64,000 nucleotides of DNA, taken from contig NZ_JAFMTB010000001.1 of NCBI RefSeq assembly GCF_017916475.1, positions 1,976,352-2,040,351 of the forward strand, in the 5' to 3' direction. The notes under the pieces were generated by a model, which had not been told where the DNA came from, searched no databases, and worked only from the letters and a program-made list of their open reading frames with translations. Shown here in pieces: positions 23,590-32,145 of the stretch; the stretch's first letter is position 1; the number at the start of each line of letters is the position of its first letter. The position numbers and the translations under genes were made by a program. The DNA is from Patulibacter sp. SYSU D01012. Its GTDB lineage: Bacteria > Actinomycetota > Thermoleophilia > Solirubrobacterales > Solirubrobacteraceae.

Positions 23590-23736
23590 ATGGAGCCCGA
23601 GGACACCACCAGCACCCCCGCCGCGGCCGAGGACGCCGCGGACACGACCCCCGTCGCCGCCGGCGCGGACGAGCTCGTCGAGCAGGACCTGCTCGTCGAG
23701 GACGTCTCCATCGACGGCATGTGCGGGGTGTACTAG
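23590..23736 (+). CDS. mftA: Mycofactocin precursor peptide MftA
   Basis: 48-residue RiPP precursor. The acidic leader (about residues 1-40) ends in the invariant core IDGMCGVY. The C-terminal Val-Tyr dipeptide becomes mycofactocin after MftC oxidatively decarboxylates and cross-links it, MftE cuts it free, MftD deaminates it and MftF adds sugars. The start is ATG 23590 with GAGGAG nine bases upstream, a strong ribosome-binding site. mftB begins two bases after the stop. The leader is Ala/Glu/Asp-rich; the LVEQDLLVEDVSI segment is the usual MftB-recognition part. Confidence 0.97.
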   Translation: MEPEDTTSTPAAAEDAADTTPVAAGADELVEQDLLVEDVSIDGMCGVY

Positions 23737-23738
23737 CC

Positions 23739-24098
23739 GTGAGCACGCCGACCATCACGTCCGCCGCGACGGACGCCCCGGGGGCCGAGGACGCCGCGGC
23801 GGCCGTGGTGGCCGGACCCGCGTTCGCGTTCGCGCCCGCCGCGCCCTGGGCCCTGAGCCCGCAGGTGGCGCTGCGGCCGGAGCGCTTCGGCGCGCTCGCC
23901 TACCACTTCGGCACCCGCCGGCTCTCGTTCCTGAAGAGTCCGCGGCTGCTCGCCGTCGTCGAGGCGCTGGCCGACCACCCGACGGCCGACGCCGCCTGCG
24001 CGGCCGTCGGCATCGCCCCGGCCGAGCTGCCCGCGATGCGCACCGCGCTGGGCACCCTGGCCCGCACCGACATGATCGTCCCGAGGACCTCCGCATGA
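23739..24098 (+). CDS. mftB: Mycofactocin precursor chaperone MftB
   Basis: 119-residue PqqD-like RiPP recognition protein that binds the MftA leader and delivers it to MftC. After a variable Ala-rich N-terminus of about 38 residues comes the conserved core: ALSPQVALRPERFGALAYHFGTRRLSFLKSP and a helical C-terminus. GTG 23739 lies two bases after the mftA stop. The end overlaps the mftC ATG (ATGA), so A, B and C are translated together. Confidence 0.94.
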   Translation: MSTPTITSAATDAPGAEDAAAAVVAGPAFAFAPAAPWALSPQVALRPERFGALAYHFGTRRLSFLKSPRLLAVVEALADHPTADAACAAVGIAPAELPAMRTALGTLARTDMIVPRTSA

Positions 24099-25504
24099 GC
24101 ACCGTCCTGCCGCCCGCCGTCACGGCCGCGCCCGCCGCGACTCCGGCGCCCCGCCCCGTCGGCCGGCTCGTCGACGAGTTCCAGTCCGGGCTCGACGCTC
24201 CCATCTGCCTGACGTGGGAGCTGACGTACGCCTGCAACCTCGCGTGCGTGCACTGCCTGAGCTCGTCCGGCCGCCGCGACCCGCGCGAGCTGTCGACGGC
24301 CGAGTGCAAGGCCGTCATCGACGAGCTGCAGCGGATGCAGGTCTTCTACGTGAACATCGGCGGCGGCGAGCCGACGGTGCGCAAGGACTTCTGGGAGCTC
24401 GTGGACTACGCGACGGCGCACCAGGTCGGCGTCAAGTTCTCCACGAACGGCTCGCGGATCGACGCCGAGGTCGCGCGGAAGCTGGCGGCCAGCGACTACG
24501 TCGACGTGCAGATCTCGCTCGACGGCGCCACGGCCGACGTCAACGACCACGTGCGCGGCCCTGGCTCGTACGACACGGCGATGACGGCGATGGGCCACCT
24601 GAAGGACGCCGGCTTCCGTGGCTTCAAGCTCTCCGTCGTCTGCACCCGCCAGAACATCGGCCAGCTCGACGCGTTCAAGGCGATCGCCGACCACTACGGC
24701 GCCCAGCTGCGCCTGACCCGCCTGCGCCCGTCGGGCCGCGGGGCGGACACGTGGGACGAGCTGCACCCGCTGCCGCACCAGCAGAAGGAGCTCTACGACT
24801 GGCTCGTCGCCCACGGCGAGGACGTCCTGACCGGCGACTCGTTCTTCCACCTGGCGGCCTACGGCGACGCGCTGCCGGGCCTGAACCTGTGCGGCGCCGG
24901 CCGCGTCGTCTGCCTGATCGATCCGATCGGCGACGTCTACGCCTGCCCGTTCGCCATCCACGACGAGTTCCTGGCCGGCAACGTGCGCTCCGCCGGGGGC
25001 TTCCAGGGCGTCTGGCGCGAGAGCGAGCTGTTCCTGCGGCTGCGCGAGCCGCAGTCCGCAGGCGCGTGCAGCTCGTGCCAGTTCTTCGATGCGTGCCGCG
25101 GCGGCTGCATGGCCGCGAAGTTCTTCACCGGCCTGCCGATGGACGGCCCCGACCCCGAGTGCGTGCTCGGTCACGGCGAGGGGCTGCTGCAGCAGCGCGG
25201 CGACGCCCTGCTGCCGAAGCCGTCGATGGACCACTCCAAGCGGCTGTCGAAGCGCCAGCTGGCCGCGAAGGCGGCGGCCGAGGCCGCGCCGGCGCTCGAC
25301 CTGCGCGCGATCGCCCAGATGCCCGACCGCGCGTGCGACGAGAACCCGCTCGCGACGTTCTCGCCCGTCGACCACCTGGCCGCGGCGGCCGGCGAGCCCG
25401 ACGCGCTGGGCGCGCTGCGCGACGCCGACCGGCCCGCGTCGGGTGGCGCGGGCGACCGGTCCGCGCTCGCCGGCCTGACCGTCCGCCAGGCGCAGGAGGG
25501 CTGA
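24095..25504 (+). CDS. mftC: Mycofactocin radical SAM maturase MftC
   Basis: 469 residues. Radical SAM cluster C47-x3-C51-x2-C54 in TYACNLACVHC, then GGGEP, and a C-terminal SPASM domain with Cys-rich segments (GAGRVVCLIDPIGDVYACPF, CSSCQFFDACRGGCMAA, DPECVLG) for two auxiliary Fe-S clusters. MftC decarboxylates the terminal Tyr of MftA and then forms the Val-Tyr carbon-carbon bond. The protein is longer than usual: a tail of about 75 residues after the last cluster cysteines is Ala/Asp-rich and holds no domain I recognise. It overlaps mftB by four bases and is followed after three bases by mftD. Confidence 0.96.
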   Translation: MSTVLPPAVTAAPAATPAPRPVGRLVDEFQSGLDAPICLTWELTYACNLACVHCLSSSGRRDPRELSTAECKAVIDELQRMQVFYVNIGGGEPTVRKDFWELVDYATAHQVGVKFSTNGSRIDAEVARKLAASDYVDVQISLDGATADVNDHVRGPGSYDTAMTAMGHLKDAGFRGFKLSVVCTRQNIGQLDAFKAIADHYGAQLRLTRLRPSGRGADTWDELHPLPHQQKELYDWLVAHGEDVLTGDSFFHLAAYGDALPGLNLCGAGRVVCLIDPIGDVYACPFAIHDEFLAGNVRSAGGFQGVWRESELFLRLREPQSAGACSSCQFFDACRGGCMAAKFFTGLPMDGPDPECVLGHGEGLLQQRGDALLPKPSMDHSKRLSKRQLAAKAAAEAAPALDLRAIAQMPDRACDENPLATFSPVDHLAAAAGEPDALGALRDADRPASGGAGDRSALAGLTVRQAQEG

Positions 25505-25507
25505 CCC

Positions 25508-26698
25508 GTGGCCAGCACGAAGGAGTGGTTCGAGTCCGTCGCCGAGGCGCAGCGCCGCGCGAAGAAGCGCCTGCCCGCCTCGGTCTACGGCGCGCTGATC
25601 GCCGGCGCCGAGTCGGGGGCGACGGTGGACGACAACGTCGCGGCGTTCCGCGAGCTCGGGTTCTTCCCGCGCATCGCGACGGGGCTCAACGAGCCGCGCG
25701 AGCTGGCGACGACGGTGATGGGGCAGGAGCTGTCCATGCCGGTGCTCGTCTCGCCGACCGGGGTCCAGGCCGTGCACCCCGAGGGCGAGGTCGCCGTCGG
25801 CCGCGCCGTCGCCGCGGCCGGGACCGCCGCGGGCCTCTCGTCGTTCGCGTCGAAGGCGATCGAGGAGGTCGTCGCGGTCAACCCGAAGACGTTCTTCCAG
25901 GTCTACTGGATGGGCGGCCGGGAGCGGGTCGTCCAGATCATGGAGCGGGCCCGCGCGGCCGGGGCGCCGGGGATCATCCTGACGCTCGACTGGACGTTCG
26001 CCCACCGCCGCGACTGGGGCTCGCCCGCGATCCCCGAGCACCTGGACCTGAAGGCGATGACGAGGATGTCGCCCGAGGTGCTCCGCCGGCCGAAGTGGCT
26101 GGCGCAGTTCGTCCGCGCGGGCGCGCTGCCCGATCTGACGGCGCCGAACATGACGCCGCCGGGCGGCGAGGCGCCGACGTTCTTCGGCGCGTACGGCGAG
26201 TGGATGATGACCGAGAAGCCGTCGTGGGACGACATCGCGTGGATGCGCGCGCAGTGGGACGGCCCGTTCCTGATCAAGGGCGTCACGCACCCCGAGGACG
26301 CGCGCCGGGCCGTCGCCGCCGGCGCCACCGCGATCTCGGTGTCCAACCACGGGGGCAACAACCTGGACGGCACGCCGGCGACGATCCGCGCGCTGCCGGC
26401 GGTGGTCGACGCGGTCGGCGACGAGGTCGAGGTGCTGCTCGACGGCGGCGTGCGCCGCGGCTCCGACGTCGTGAAGGCCGTGGCGCTCGGCGCCCGCGCG
26501 GTGATGCTCGGCCGCGCAGCGCTGTGGGGCCTGGCCGCGAACGGCGAGGCCGGGGTGAGCAACGTCCTCGAGATCATGCGGGCCGGCATCGACGAGACGC
26601 TGGTGGGCCTGGGCCGCACGTCGATCCACGACCTGTCGCCGGCTGACGTCGTCGTCCCGGACGGGTTCGTGCGCCGGCCCGTCGCGCAGCCCGCCTGA
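25508..26698 (+). CDS. mftD: Pre-mycofactocin synthase MftD (FMN-dependent)
   Basis: 396-residue member of the alpha-hydroxy-acid oxidase TIM-barrel family. Seen: SPTGVQAVHPEGE, ILTLDWTFAHRRDWG, FLIKGVTHPEDAR, the active-site His in SVSNHGGNNLDGTPATIRALP, and the FMN phosphate loop VLLDGGVRRGSDVVKAVALGARAVMLGR. MftD oxidatively deaminates the cyclised Val-Tyr product (AHDP) to the redox-active alpha-keto-amide. Start GTG 25508, three bases after mftC. Position and the fixed gene order confirm the assignment against generic lactate oxidases. Confidence 0.95.
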   Translation: MASTKEWFESVAEAQRRAKKRLPASVYGALIAGAESGATVDDNVAAFRELGFFPRIATGLNEPRELATTVMGQELSMPVLVSPTGVQAVHPEGEVAVGRAVAAAGTAAGLSSFASKAIEEVVAVNPKTFFQVYWMGGRERVVQIMERARAAGAPGIILTLDWTFAHRRDWGSPAIPEHLDLKAMTRMSPEVLRRPKWLAQFVRAGALPDLTAPNMTPPGGEAPTFFGAYGEWMMTEKPSWDDIAWMRAQWDGPFLIKGVTHPEDARRAVAAGATAISVSNHGGNNLDGTPATIRALPAVVDAVGDEVEVLLDGGVRRGSDVVKAVALGARAVMLGRAALWGLAANGEAGVSNVLEIMRAGIDETLVGLGRTSIHDLSPADVVVPDGFVRRPVAQPA

Positions 26699-26705
26699 GC
26701 CTGAG

Positions 26706-27458
26706 GTGACGACGCTCGCCGACACCCGCTGGACCGACCTGTCGGAGGGAAAGGGGCTGCTGCTCGTCGTGCCGGTCGGTGCGACGGAGCAGCACGGCCC
26801 GCACCTGCCGATGACGACGGACACCGACATCGCGGTGGCGCTCGCGGCGGCGCTGGACCGCGAGCGCGACGACGTCGTGCTCGCCCCGCCGGTGGCGTTC
26901 GGCTCGAGCGGCGAGCACCAGGCGTTCCCCGGCACGCTGTCGATCGGCCGCGAGGCCACCGAGCTGCTGCTCGTCGAGCTGGGGCGGTCGGCGACGGAGA
27001 CCTTCCGACGCGTGCTGTTCGTCAGCACCCACGGGGGGAACGTCGAGCCCGTGAACGCGGCCGTGCGCCGGCTGCGGGAGGAGGGCCGCGACGTGCGCGC
27101 CTGGTCACCGGGCTGGGACGGCGATCTGCACGCCGGGCACGTCGAGACGTCGGTGATGCTCGTCCTGGCGCCCGAGGCGGTGCGCACCGGCAGCGTGGTG
27201 CGCGGCGAGACCGCCCCGCTGGACGAGATCCTGCCCCAGATGCGCCGGGAGGGCGTGATCGGGGTGAGCGCGAGCGGCGTGCTCGGCGACGCAACCACCG
27301 CGACGGTCGAGGACGGGCGGACGCTCCTGCGGCGGGCGCTGACCGACCTGGCGGAGGCGGTGGAGGCGTGGCTGCGGGCCACGCCGGACGCGGCGGGCGG
27401 GGACGCGGGGGAGACGCGCGTGCGGGTGTCCGGGGCGGTGAGCGATGCCGGGCGGTGA
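26706..27458 (+). CDS. mftE: Mycofactocin peptidase MftE (creatininase family)
   Basis: 250 residues. Metal ligands of the creatininase fold appear as E28, H30 and D39 in GATEQHGPHLPMTTDTD, with further sites in GEHQAFPGTLSIG and STHGGNVEPVNAAVRRL; HAGHVETSVML holds another Glu. MftE releases the modified C-terminal dipeptide from MftA. The start is GTG 26706, seven bases after mftD. The end overlaps mftF by 14 bases. The C-terminal 20 residues are Gly/Val-rich and not conserved. Confidence 0.94.
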   Translation: MTTLADTRWTDLSEGKGLLLVVPVGATEQHGPHLPMTTDTDIAVALAAALDRERDDVVLAPPVAFGSSGEHQAFPGTLSIGREATELLLVELGRSATETFRRVLFVSTHGGNVEPVNAAVRRLREEGRDVRAWSPGWDGDLHAGHVETSVMLVLAPEAVRTGSVVRGETAPLDEILPQMRREGVIGVSASGVLGDATTATVEDGRTLLRRALTDLAEAVEAWLRATPDAAGGDAGETRVRVSGAVSDAGR

Positions 27459-29136
27459 GGTACGGGCTGGCGCTTCACCCGCGGCGGCCGGGGCGGCCGC
27501 GCCGGCGACGGGGGCCGAGGCCGCGGCCGGGGCCGCGGCGAGCGCGCCGATGTCGTCGGGCCGCGACGTCCCGCTGCCCGAGGGCTTCGGCCTGGTGCTC
27601 GACGCGTCGGCGCGCGTGCGGGACGGCGGAAGGACCGTCGAGGGCGGCCACCCGCGGCGGGTGCTGCGGCTGACGAGCGCCGGGGCCGCGGCGGTGCGCG
27701 CACTCTGCGCGGGCGTCGGCGCGGGGGACGGGGGGACGCGGGCCGGGGAGCGGTCCGCGCGGGGCGGGGAAGCGGCGGCAGCGGATGGCGACCCGGAGGG
27801 CGGCGCCGCGAGTCCGCTCGGCGCGTCCCCGGCCGCCCGCGCGCTCGCCCGGCGGCTCGTCGACGCCGGGGTCGCCCATCCGGTGCCGCCCGCCGCGCGG
27901 CCGCGGGACGTGGCCGACGTGACCGTCGTGATCCCGGTGCGCGACCGCCCGGACGAGCTCGCCCGCTGCCTGCGCGCGTTGGGCGGGCACCCGCACGTGA
28001 CGGTCGTCGACGACGGCTCGCGTGACGCCCCCGCCGTCGCCCGCGTGGCGGCCGCGCACGGCGCGCGGCTGGTCCGCCGCGAGGCATCCGGGGGGCCGGG
28101 GGTGGCCCGCAACCACGCGCTGCGGGCGGGCGTGGCCACGTCGCTCGTCGCGTTCCTCGACAGCGACTGCGTCGTCCCGCCGGGTTGGCTCGACGGCCTG
28201 GTGGGGCACTTCCGCGACCCCGTCGTCGGCGGGGTCGCGCCGCGCGTGCGGGGCCAGCGCGACGGCGACGCGACCATCGAGCGCTGGGCCGCGGCGCGCT
28301 CGCCGCTCGACCTGGGGCCCCGGCCGGCGCGCGTCGCGCCCGGCACGCGCGTCTCGTACGTCCCCACCGCGGCGCTGGTCGTCCGCCGGTCGGCGCTGGG
28401 CGACGGCTTCGACGAGGCGCTGCGCTACGGCGAGGACGTCAACCTGGTCTGGCGGCTGCACGACGCCGGCTGGGCGCTCCGGTACGAGCCGTCCGTCGTC
28501 GTCGACCACCGCGAGCCGGCGCGCTGGGCCGCGTTCCTCGGGCGCCGCTTTCGGTACGGCTCGTCCGCGGGGCCGTTGGCGCGCCGGCACCCGGGGCGGC
28601 TGGCGCCCGTCGTCCTCAGCCCGTGGCCGACGGTCACGGCGGCGCTGCTCGTCGCGCGTCGTCCCCGGGCGGCGGCCGCGGTGGGCCTGGTCGACGGCGT
28701 GCGGACCGCCCGTCGCCTGCGTCCGCTCGGGTTGTCGGGCGCGGCCGCGGCCGGGGCGGTGGCGAGGACGACGCTGCAGACGCTCGACGGTCTGGCCCGC
28801 GCCGGCACGATGCTCGCCCCGGCGCCCCTGCTCGCCGTCGCGACCGCCCGCTCGCGGCTGCGCGCGCCGCTCCTGGCGCTGACCCTCGGAGCGCCGCTCG
28901 CTGCCTGGGGCCGGGCGCGGGCGGCGGGACGCACCGCGGGCCTCGGTCCGGTGCGGTGGACCGCGGCGAGCCTGGCGGACGACGCCGCCTACGGGGCCGG
29001 CGTGTGGGCGGGCGCCGTCCGGGCGCGGGCACCGCAGGCGCTGCTGCCCGCCCTCGGCCGGCCGGCCGGGCGGACGGCCCCCGCGTCGCCGGCGCTCGGC
29101 GGAGCGCCGAAGCCTCCTGCCGGCGGCGCGGCATGA
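27445..29136 (+). CDS. mftF: Mycofactocin glycosyltransferase MftF
   Basis: 563 residues, about 90 more than mycobacterial MftF, mainly through an Ala/Gly-rich insert near residues 85-130 and a long tail. The GT2 core begins near residue 160 (VTVVIPVRDRPDELARCLRALGG, VTVVDDGS, GPGVARNHALRAG) with the metal-binding DSD in AFLDSDCVVPPGWL and the acceptor segment YGEDVNLVWRLHDAGW. Several hydrophobic helices follow, so the C-terminus is membrane-associated. MftF adds a beta-1,4-glucose chain to mycofactocin. ATG 27445 overlaps mftE; an alternative ATG at 27550 would give a shorter N-terminus. It shares ATGA with mftG. Confidence 0.92.
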   Translation: MPGGEVRAGASPAAAGAAAPATGAEAAAGAAASAPMSSGRDVPLPEGFGLVLDASARVRDGGRTVEGGHPRRVLRLTSAGAAAVRALCAGVGAGDGGTRAGERSARGGEAAAADGDPEGGAASPLGASPAARALARRLVDAGVAHPVPPAARPRDVADVTVVIPVRDRPDELARCLRALGGHPHVTVVDDGSRDAPAVARVAAAHGARLVRREASGGPGVARNHALRAGVATSLVAFLDSDCVVPPGWLDGLVGHFRDPVVGGVAPRVRGQRDGDATIERWAAARSPLDLGPRPARVAPGTRVSYVPTAALVVRRSALGDGFDEALRYGEDVNLVWRLHDAGWALRYEPSVVVDHREPARWAAFLGRRFRYGSSAGPLARRHPGRLAPVVLSPWPTVTAALLVARRPRAAAAVGLVDGVRTARRLRPLGLSGAAAAGAVARTTLQTLDGLARAGTMLAPAPLLAVATARSRLRAPLLALTLGAPLAAWGRARAAGRTAGLGPVRWTAASLADDAAYGAGVWAGAVRARAPQALLPALGRPAGRTAPASPALGGAPKPPAGGAA

Positions 29137-30755
29137 CGCCCCCGCTCGCCGCCGCGTACGACGTGATCGTCGTCGGCGCGGGATCGGCCGGCTGCGTCCT
29201 CGCCGCGCGACTGGCGGAGGAGTCGGACCGCACCGTGCTGCTGCTCGAGGCCGGCCCCGTGGCGGCCGACGAGGCGAGCTACCCCGCGGTGCTGCGCGAC
29301 GAGCGCACGTTCCCGCAGGACCACCTGTGGCGCTACGACGGATTTCACGCGCCGGGCGAGTCGGCCGCGAGCATCGTCCGCGGGCGCGTGCTCGGCGGCT
29401 CGGGCGCGGTCAACGGGATGATCTGGCAGCGCGGGCTGCCCGAGGACTACGACGGCTGGGGCATGCCGGGCTGGACGGCGGCCGACATGGGACGGGCCTT
29501 CGACCGGCTGGAGGACGACCGCGACCGGGCGGCCGCGGAGCGCGCAGGCGCGGCCGAGGAGCGTGCCGGTCGCGTCGGCGCGGGTGCGGGCGTGTCCGAA
29601 GGCGCGGTCCGCACGGGGCTGACGCGTGGTCCGGTGCCGATCCGTCGCCACGGCCGGCATGAGTGGGCGCCGGCGCACGCCGCCTTTCACGACGCGCTGC
29701 GCGATCTCGGCGCACCGGCGAACCCGGACCTGGCCCGCGCCGAGCACCAGGGCGTCGGCCCGTACGCGCGCAACGCCAGCGACGGGCGGCGGATGGGCGC
29801 CGCGCTCACGCACCTGCTGCCGGCGCTCGGGCGCCCGAACCTGACCGTGCGCGGGGGCGCGACCGTGCGCCGCGTGGCGTTCGCGGGCACCCGCGCCGTC
29901 GGGGTCGACGTCGAGCTGGACGGGCGGGTCGAGCGGATCGGGGCGGGCGAGATCGTCCTGTGCGCCGGCGCGATCGAGACCCCGCAGCTGCTCGTCCACT
30001 CCGGCGTCGGCCCGGCGGAGACCGTGACGCGGCTGGGTGTCGCCCCGGCCGCCGACCTGCCGGGCGTGGGCCAGAGCCTGACGGACCACCCGTCGATCGT
30101 CGTCGCCGTGCGCTTCCACGAACACATCCGCCACTGGGACCTGCGCTGCCTCGTCGGCCTCGTCTCGACCTCGTCGCTCGCCGCCGCGGCGGGCGCCCGC
30201 AGCGACGTGCAGACCCTGGTGATGTCGGGCCCGTACGTCGGCACGAACGGCGGCCACGCCCCGCTCGCGCCCGACCCGGACCGCGTCGACTGCGTGCTGA
30301 ACCCGATCCTCTACGCGCCGGAGAGCGTCGGCCGGGTCGAGGTCGCCTCCGCCGACCCGCGCGCCCGGCCGCGGATCCACTACGACTACCTGCGCTCGGA
30401 CGCCGACCGCGCCCGGCTGCGCGAGGCGCTGCGCCAGACGGCCCGCGTGCTCGACCACCCGGCGTTCGCGGACCTGATCGACGACCGCGCGGGCGCCCCC
30501 GACGAGCGAACGTTGGACGACGACGCGCTCCTCGACGCGTGGATGCGCCCGGCGCTGCGCAGCACGCTGCACGGCTGCGGCACCTGCCGGATGGGTCCGG
30601 ACGACGACGCGCTGGCCGTGGTCGACCGCCGCTGCCGCGTGCGTGGCGTCGAGGGCCTGTCGGTCGTCGACCTGTCCGTCGTGCCGCGCGCGCCGACGGC
30701 GCCGACGAACGCGACGGCGATGGCGGTGGCGGAGCGGGTGGCTTCAGCTAGGTGA
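29133..30755 (+). CDS. mftG: GMC-family oxidoreductase MftG (mycofactocin dehydrogenase)
   Basis: 540-residue FAD enzyme of the glucose-methanol-choline family. FAD-binding GxGxxG at residues 15-20 (VVGAGSAGC), GRVLGGSGAVNGMIWQRG, CAGAIETPQLLVHSGVGP, and the catalytic pair His (STLHGCGTCRMG) and Asn (PTAPTNATAMAVAERV). MftG is reported to link reduced mycofactocin to the respiratory chain. An Ala/Gly/Arg-rich insert around residues 130-165 is unusual. Overlaps mftF by four bases and ends the operon; the TAG stop is uncommon here. GC content falls immediately after it. Confidence 0.93.
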   Translation: MTPPLAAAYDVIVVGAGSAGCVLAARLAEESDRTVLLLEAGPVAADEASYPAVLRDERTFPQDHLWRYDGFHAPGESAASIVRGRVLGGSGAVNGMIWQRGLPEDYDGWGMPGWTAADMGRAFDRLEDDRDRAAAERAGAAEERAGRVGAGAGVSEGAVRTGLTRGPVPIRRHGRHEWAPAHAAFHDALRDLGAPANPDLARAEHQGVGPYARNASDGRRMGAALTHLLPALGRPNLTVRGGATVRRVAFAGTRAVGVDVELDGRVERIGAGEIVLCAGAIETPQLLVHSGVGPAETVTRLGVAPAADLPGVGQSLTDHPSIVVAVRFHEHIRHWDLRCLVGLVSTSSLAAAAGARSDVQTLVMSGPYVGTNGGHAPLAPDPDRVDCVLNPILYAPESVGRVEVASADPRARPRIHYDYLRSDADRARLREALRQTARVLDHPAFADLIDDRAGAPDERTLDDDALLDAWMRPALRSTLHGCGTCRMGPDDDALAVVDRRCRVRGVEGLSVVDLSVVPRAPTAPTNATAMAVAERVASAR

Positions 30756-31059
30756 GAAAGCGGGCCCCGCGGGGACGCGTCTATCGGCGGGAGGCCGGGA
30801 TGCGCTTCCCGATGCGTCGAACTACGCCCACGACTCGCGGTCACACGCCAGCTCCCGTGGTTCCTTGTCATTGCTTGGGGCCCTTCCTGCTTCGTGAAGC
30901 TCTTTGTTGGCGCCGAGGCTTAACGGCTTCGGACTACGTGGTTGGCCTGGCGTAGCGTCACTCGTGCCGAACTGCTGTCGCGGGCCGTCCACCCGGACGG
31001 CGACGCGGGTAGACCCGCCACCCCATGTGGCGAACGCCGCCGGCCTCAGTCTCCAGCAT
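30756..31059. other. Gene-free start of the lower-GC island
   Basis: About 300 bases between mftG and the promoter of the next gene. A short GC palindrome (GCGGGCCCCGC near 30760) lies just after mftG and may end its transcript. The rest is clearly less GC-rich than the preceding 30 kb and has no frame with a recognisable product. No tRNA, integrase or attachment site was seen. Confidence 0.6.
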
Positions 31060-31088
31060 TTGCGAATCTTGAGCGTTTGCGGCACAGT
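31060..31088 (+). promoter_or_regulatory. Promoter of the membrane-anchored hypothetical gene
   Basis: TTGCGA (31060-31065), a 17-base spacer and CACAGT (31083-31088), which ends seven bases before GTG 31096. Spacing is ideal and again predicts a leaderless transcript. Confidence 0.4.
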
Positions 31089-31095
31089 TGACGAC

Positions 31096-31800
31096 GTGAT
31101 CGGTCTGTCAAACGATGACGTCCGAACGATCGGCTCGGTAGCAACGACAGTGGGCGTGATCGCGGCTCTGTTCGGAACGAATCTCCGGGCGAAACTGCGA
31201 CAACCCAAGCTAACTCTGCTCTACCACGGGCTCGAGACCGGCCCCTACTGGGACCACATTGAGTTGGCCGCGGATGACGGGACGGTTGAAGGCGCTCGGC
31301 CTCGGCGCTTCTGGCTGAGGCTTAGGGTCTACAACGCTCCGGGCCGAGACACGGCAGAGAATGTCCAGGTTCTCGTCACGTCGTATAGAGCAAGCAACCG
31401 GCTCGGACTAGACCCCCGTCCGCTGGTGTGGTCCGGATTGGCGGAGCGCGACGTCAAGGCTGACGAGGTGTCAAAGCCGCCCATCACGGCGATCGATCTT
31501 CCGTCCGACGTTTACCGGCATGTCGACCTTATCCGCATAGATGGGGCTACCGACGAAGTCACCGGCCGGTTGTGCGTCTACCCAAGACCGCGGGCGAAGG
31601 CTGACGACTTGTCGGATCGGGCGGTTCACGTGACCTTTGCGGTGACGGCGAAGAACATCGACGCGCTCCACTACGAAGCGACCATCGAATTCGACAATCT
31701 TCGCGGGACGGCCCGCTTGGTGGATGGTCTGCGCGGACCCTTGAGAACCTCTCTAGCGGATCGCGCGGCGCGAAGGATAGGCCGTCGGCGCCCTATTTAA
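31096..31800 (+). CDS. Membrane-anchored hypothetical protein in lower-GC island
   Basis: 234 residues, not recognised. One N-terminal hydrophobic helix (about 11-29; IGSVATTVGVIAALFGTNLRAK) is followed by a soluble, beta-rich region with segments such as LTLLYHG, RRFWLRLRVYNAPGRDTAENVQVLVTSY and a C-terminal strand pair AVHVTFAVTAKNID. That arrangement resembles small anchored beta-sandwich proteins found in many unrelated mobile regions. GTG 31096 was chosen for its upstream promoter; the frame is open 64 codons further upstream. It ends in TAA, rare here, and uses AT-richer codons than its neighbours, which points to horizontal acquisition. Function unknown. Confidence 0.6.
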   Translation: MIGLSNDDVRTIGSVATTVGVIAALFGTNLRAKLRQPKLTLLYHGLETGPYWDHIELAADDGTVEGARPRRFWLRLRVYNAPGRDTAENVQVLVTSYRASNRLGLDPRPLVWSGLAERDVKADEVSKPPITAIDLPSDVYRHVDLIRIDGATDEVTGRLCVYPRPRAKADDLSDRAVHVTFAVTAKNIDALHYEATIEFDNLRGTARLVDGLRGPLRTSLADRAARRIGRRRPI

Positions 31801-32145
31801 GCCGTCCGCCGCGGTCTGTACTCAGCGGCTGCGAGAGCAAATTGCCGCAATCGACAATGCGGTCCGCTAGCTGTGGAGCCGCCGAGGGCGCCGTCAACCG
31901 GCGAATATTCCAGCACGTCGTGTGCGCATATCACACGAGCATTTCACTTACGCGTTGGTACGGAAGGGGTGATGTCGCTGCCAGTGTCTCGTCGAGACGC
32001 GAGCACGTTGTTGTGAAAGTTGAGCGTCTCGGGTGGGAACTAGTCGACTGCTGGAAAAAGGTCGGGGCGTCATATTCACGTCATGGCGCCGGTGACGGCG
32101 TTCGCGCGCCGTCCGGGGCCGTCGTCGTGGGCAAACAGCGGTACC
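31801..32145. other. Intergenic region of the island, no confident gene
   Basis: 345 bases between convergent genes. A plus-strand frame (ATG 31857 to 32171, about 104 codons) could encode a short protein with the stretch VERLGWELVDCWKKVG, but it runs into the 3' end of the nucleotidyltransferase gene and has no start signal, so I leave it uncalled. TACCCT occurs at 32141-32146 without a suitable start. Confidence 0.5.

Noticed and set aside
23900..28087. Minus-strand open frame of about 1400 codons opposite the mft genes
   Set aside because: It is antisense to mftB-mftF and has low-complexity Arg/Gly/Val sequence typical of high-GC shadow frames.
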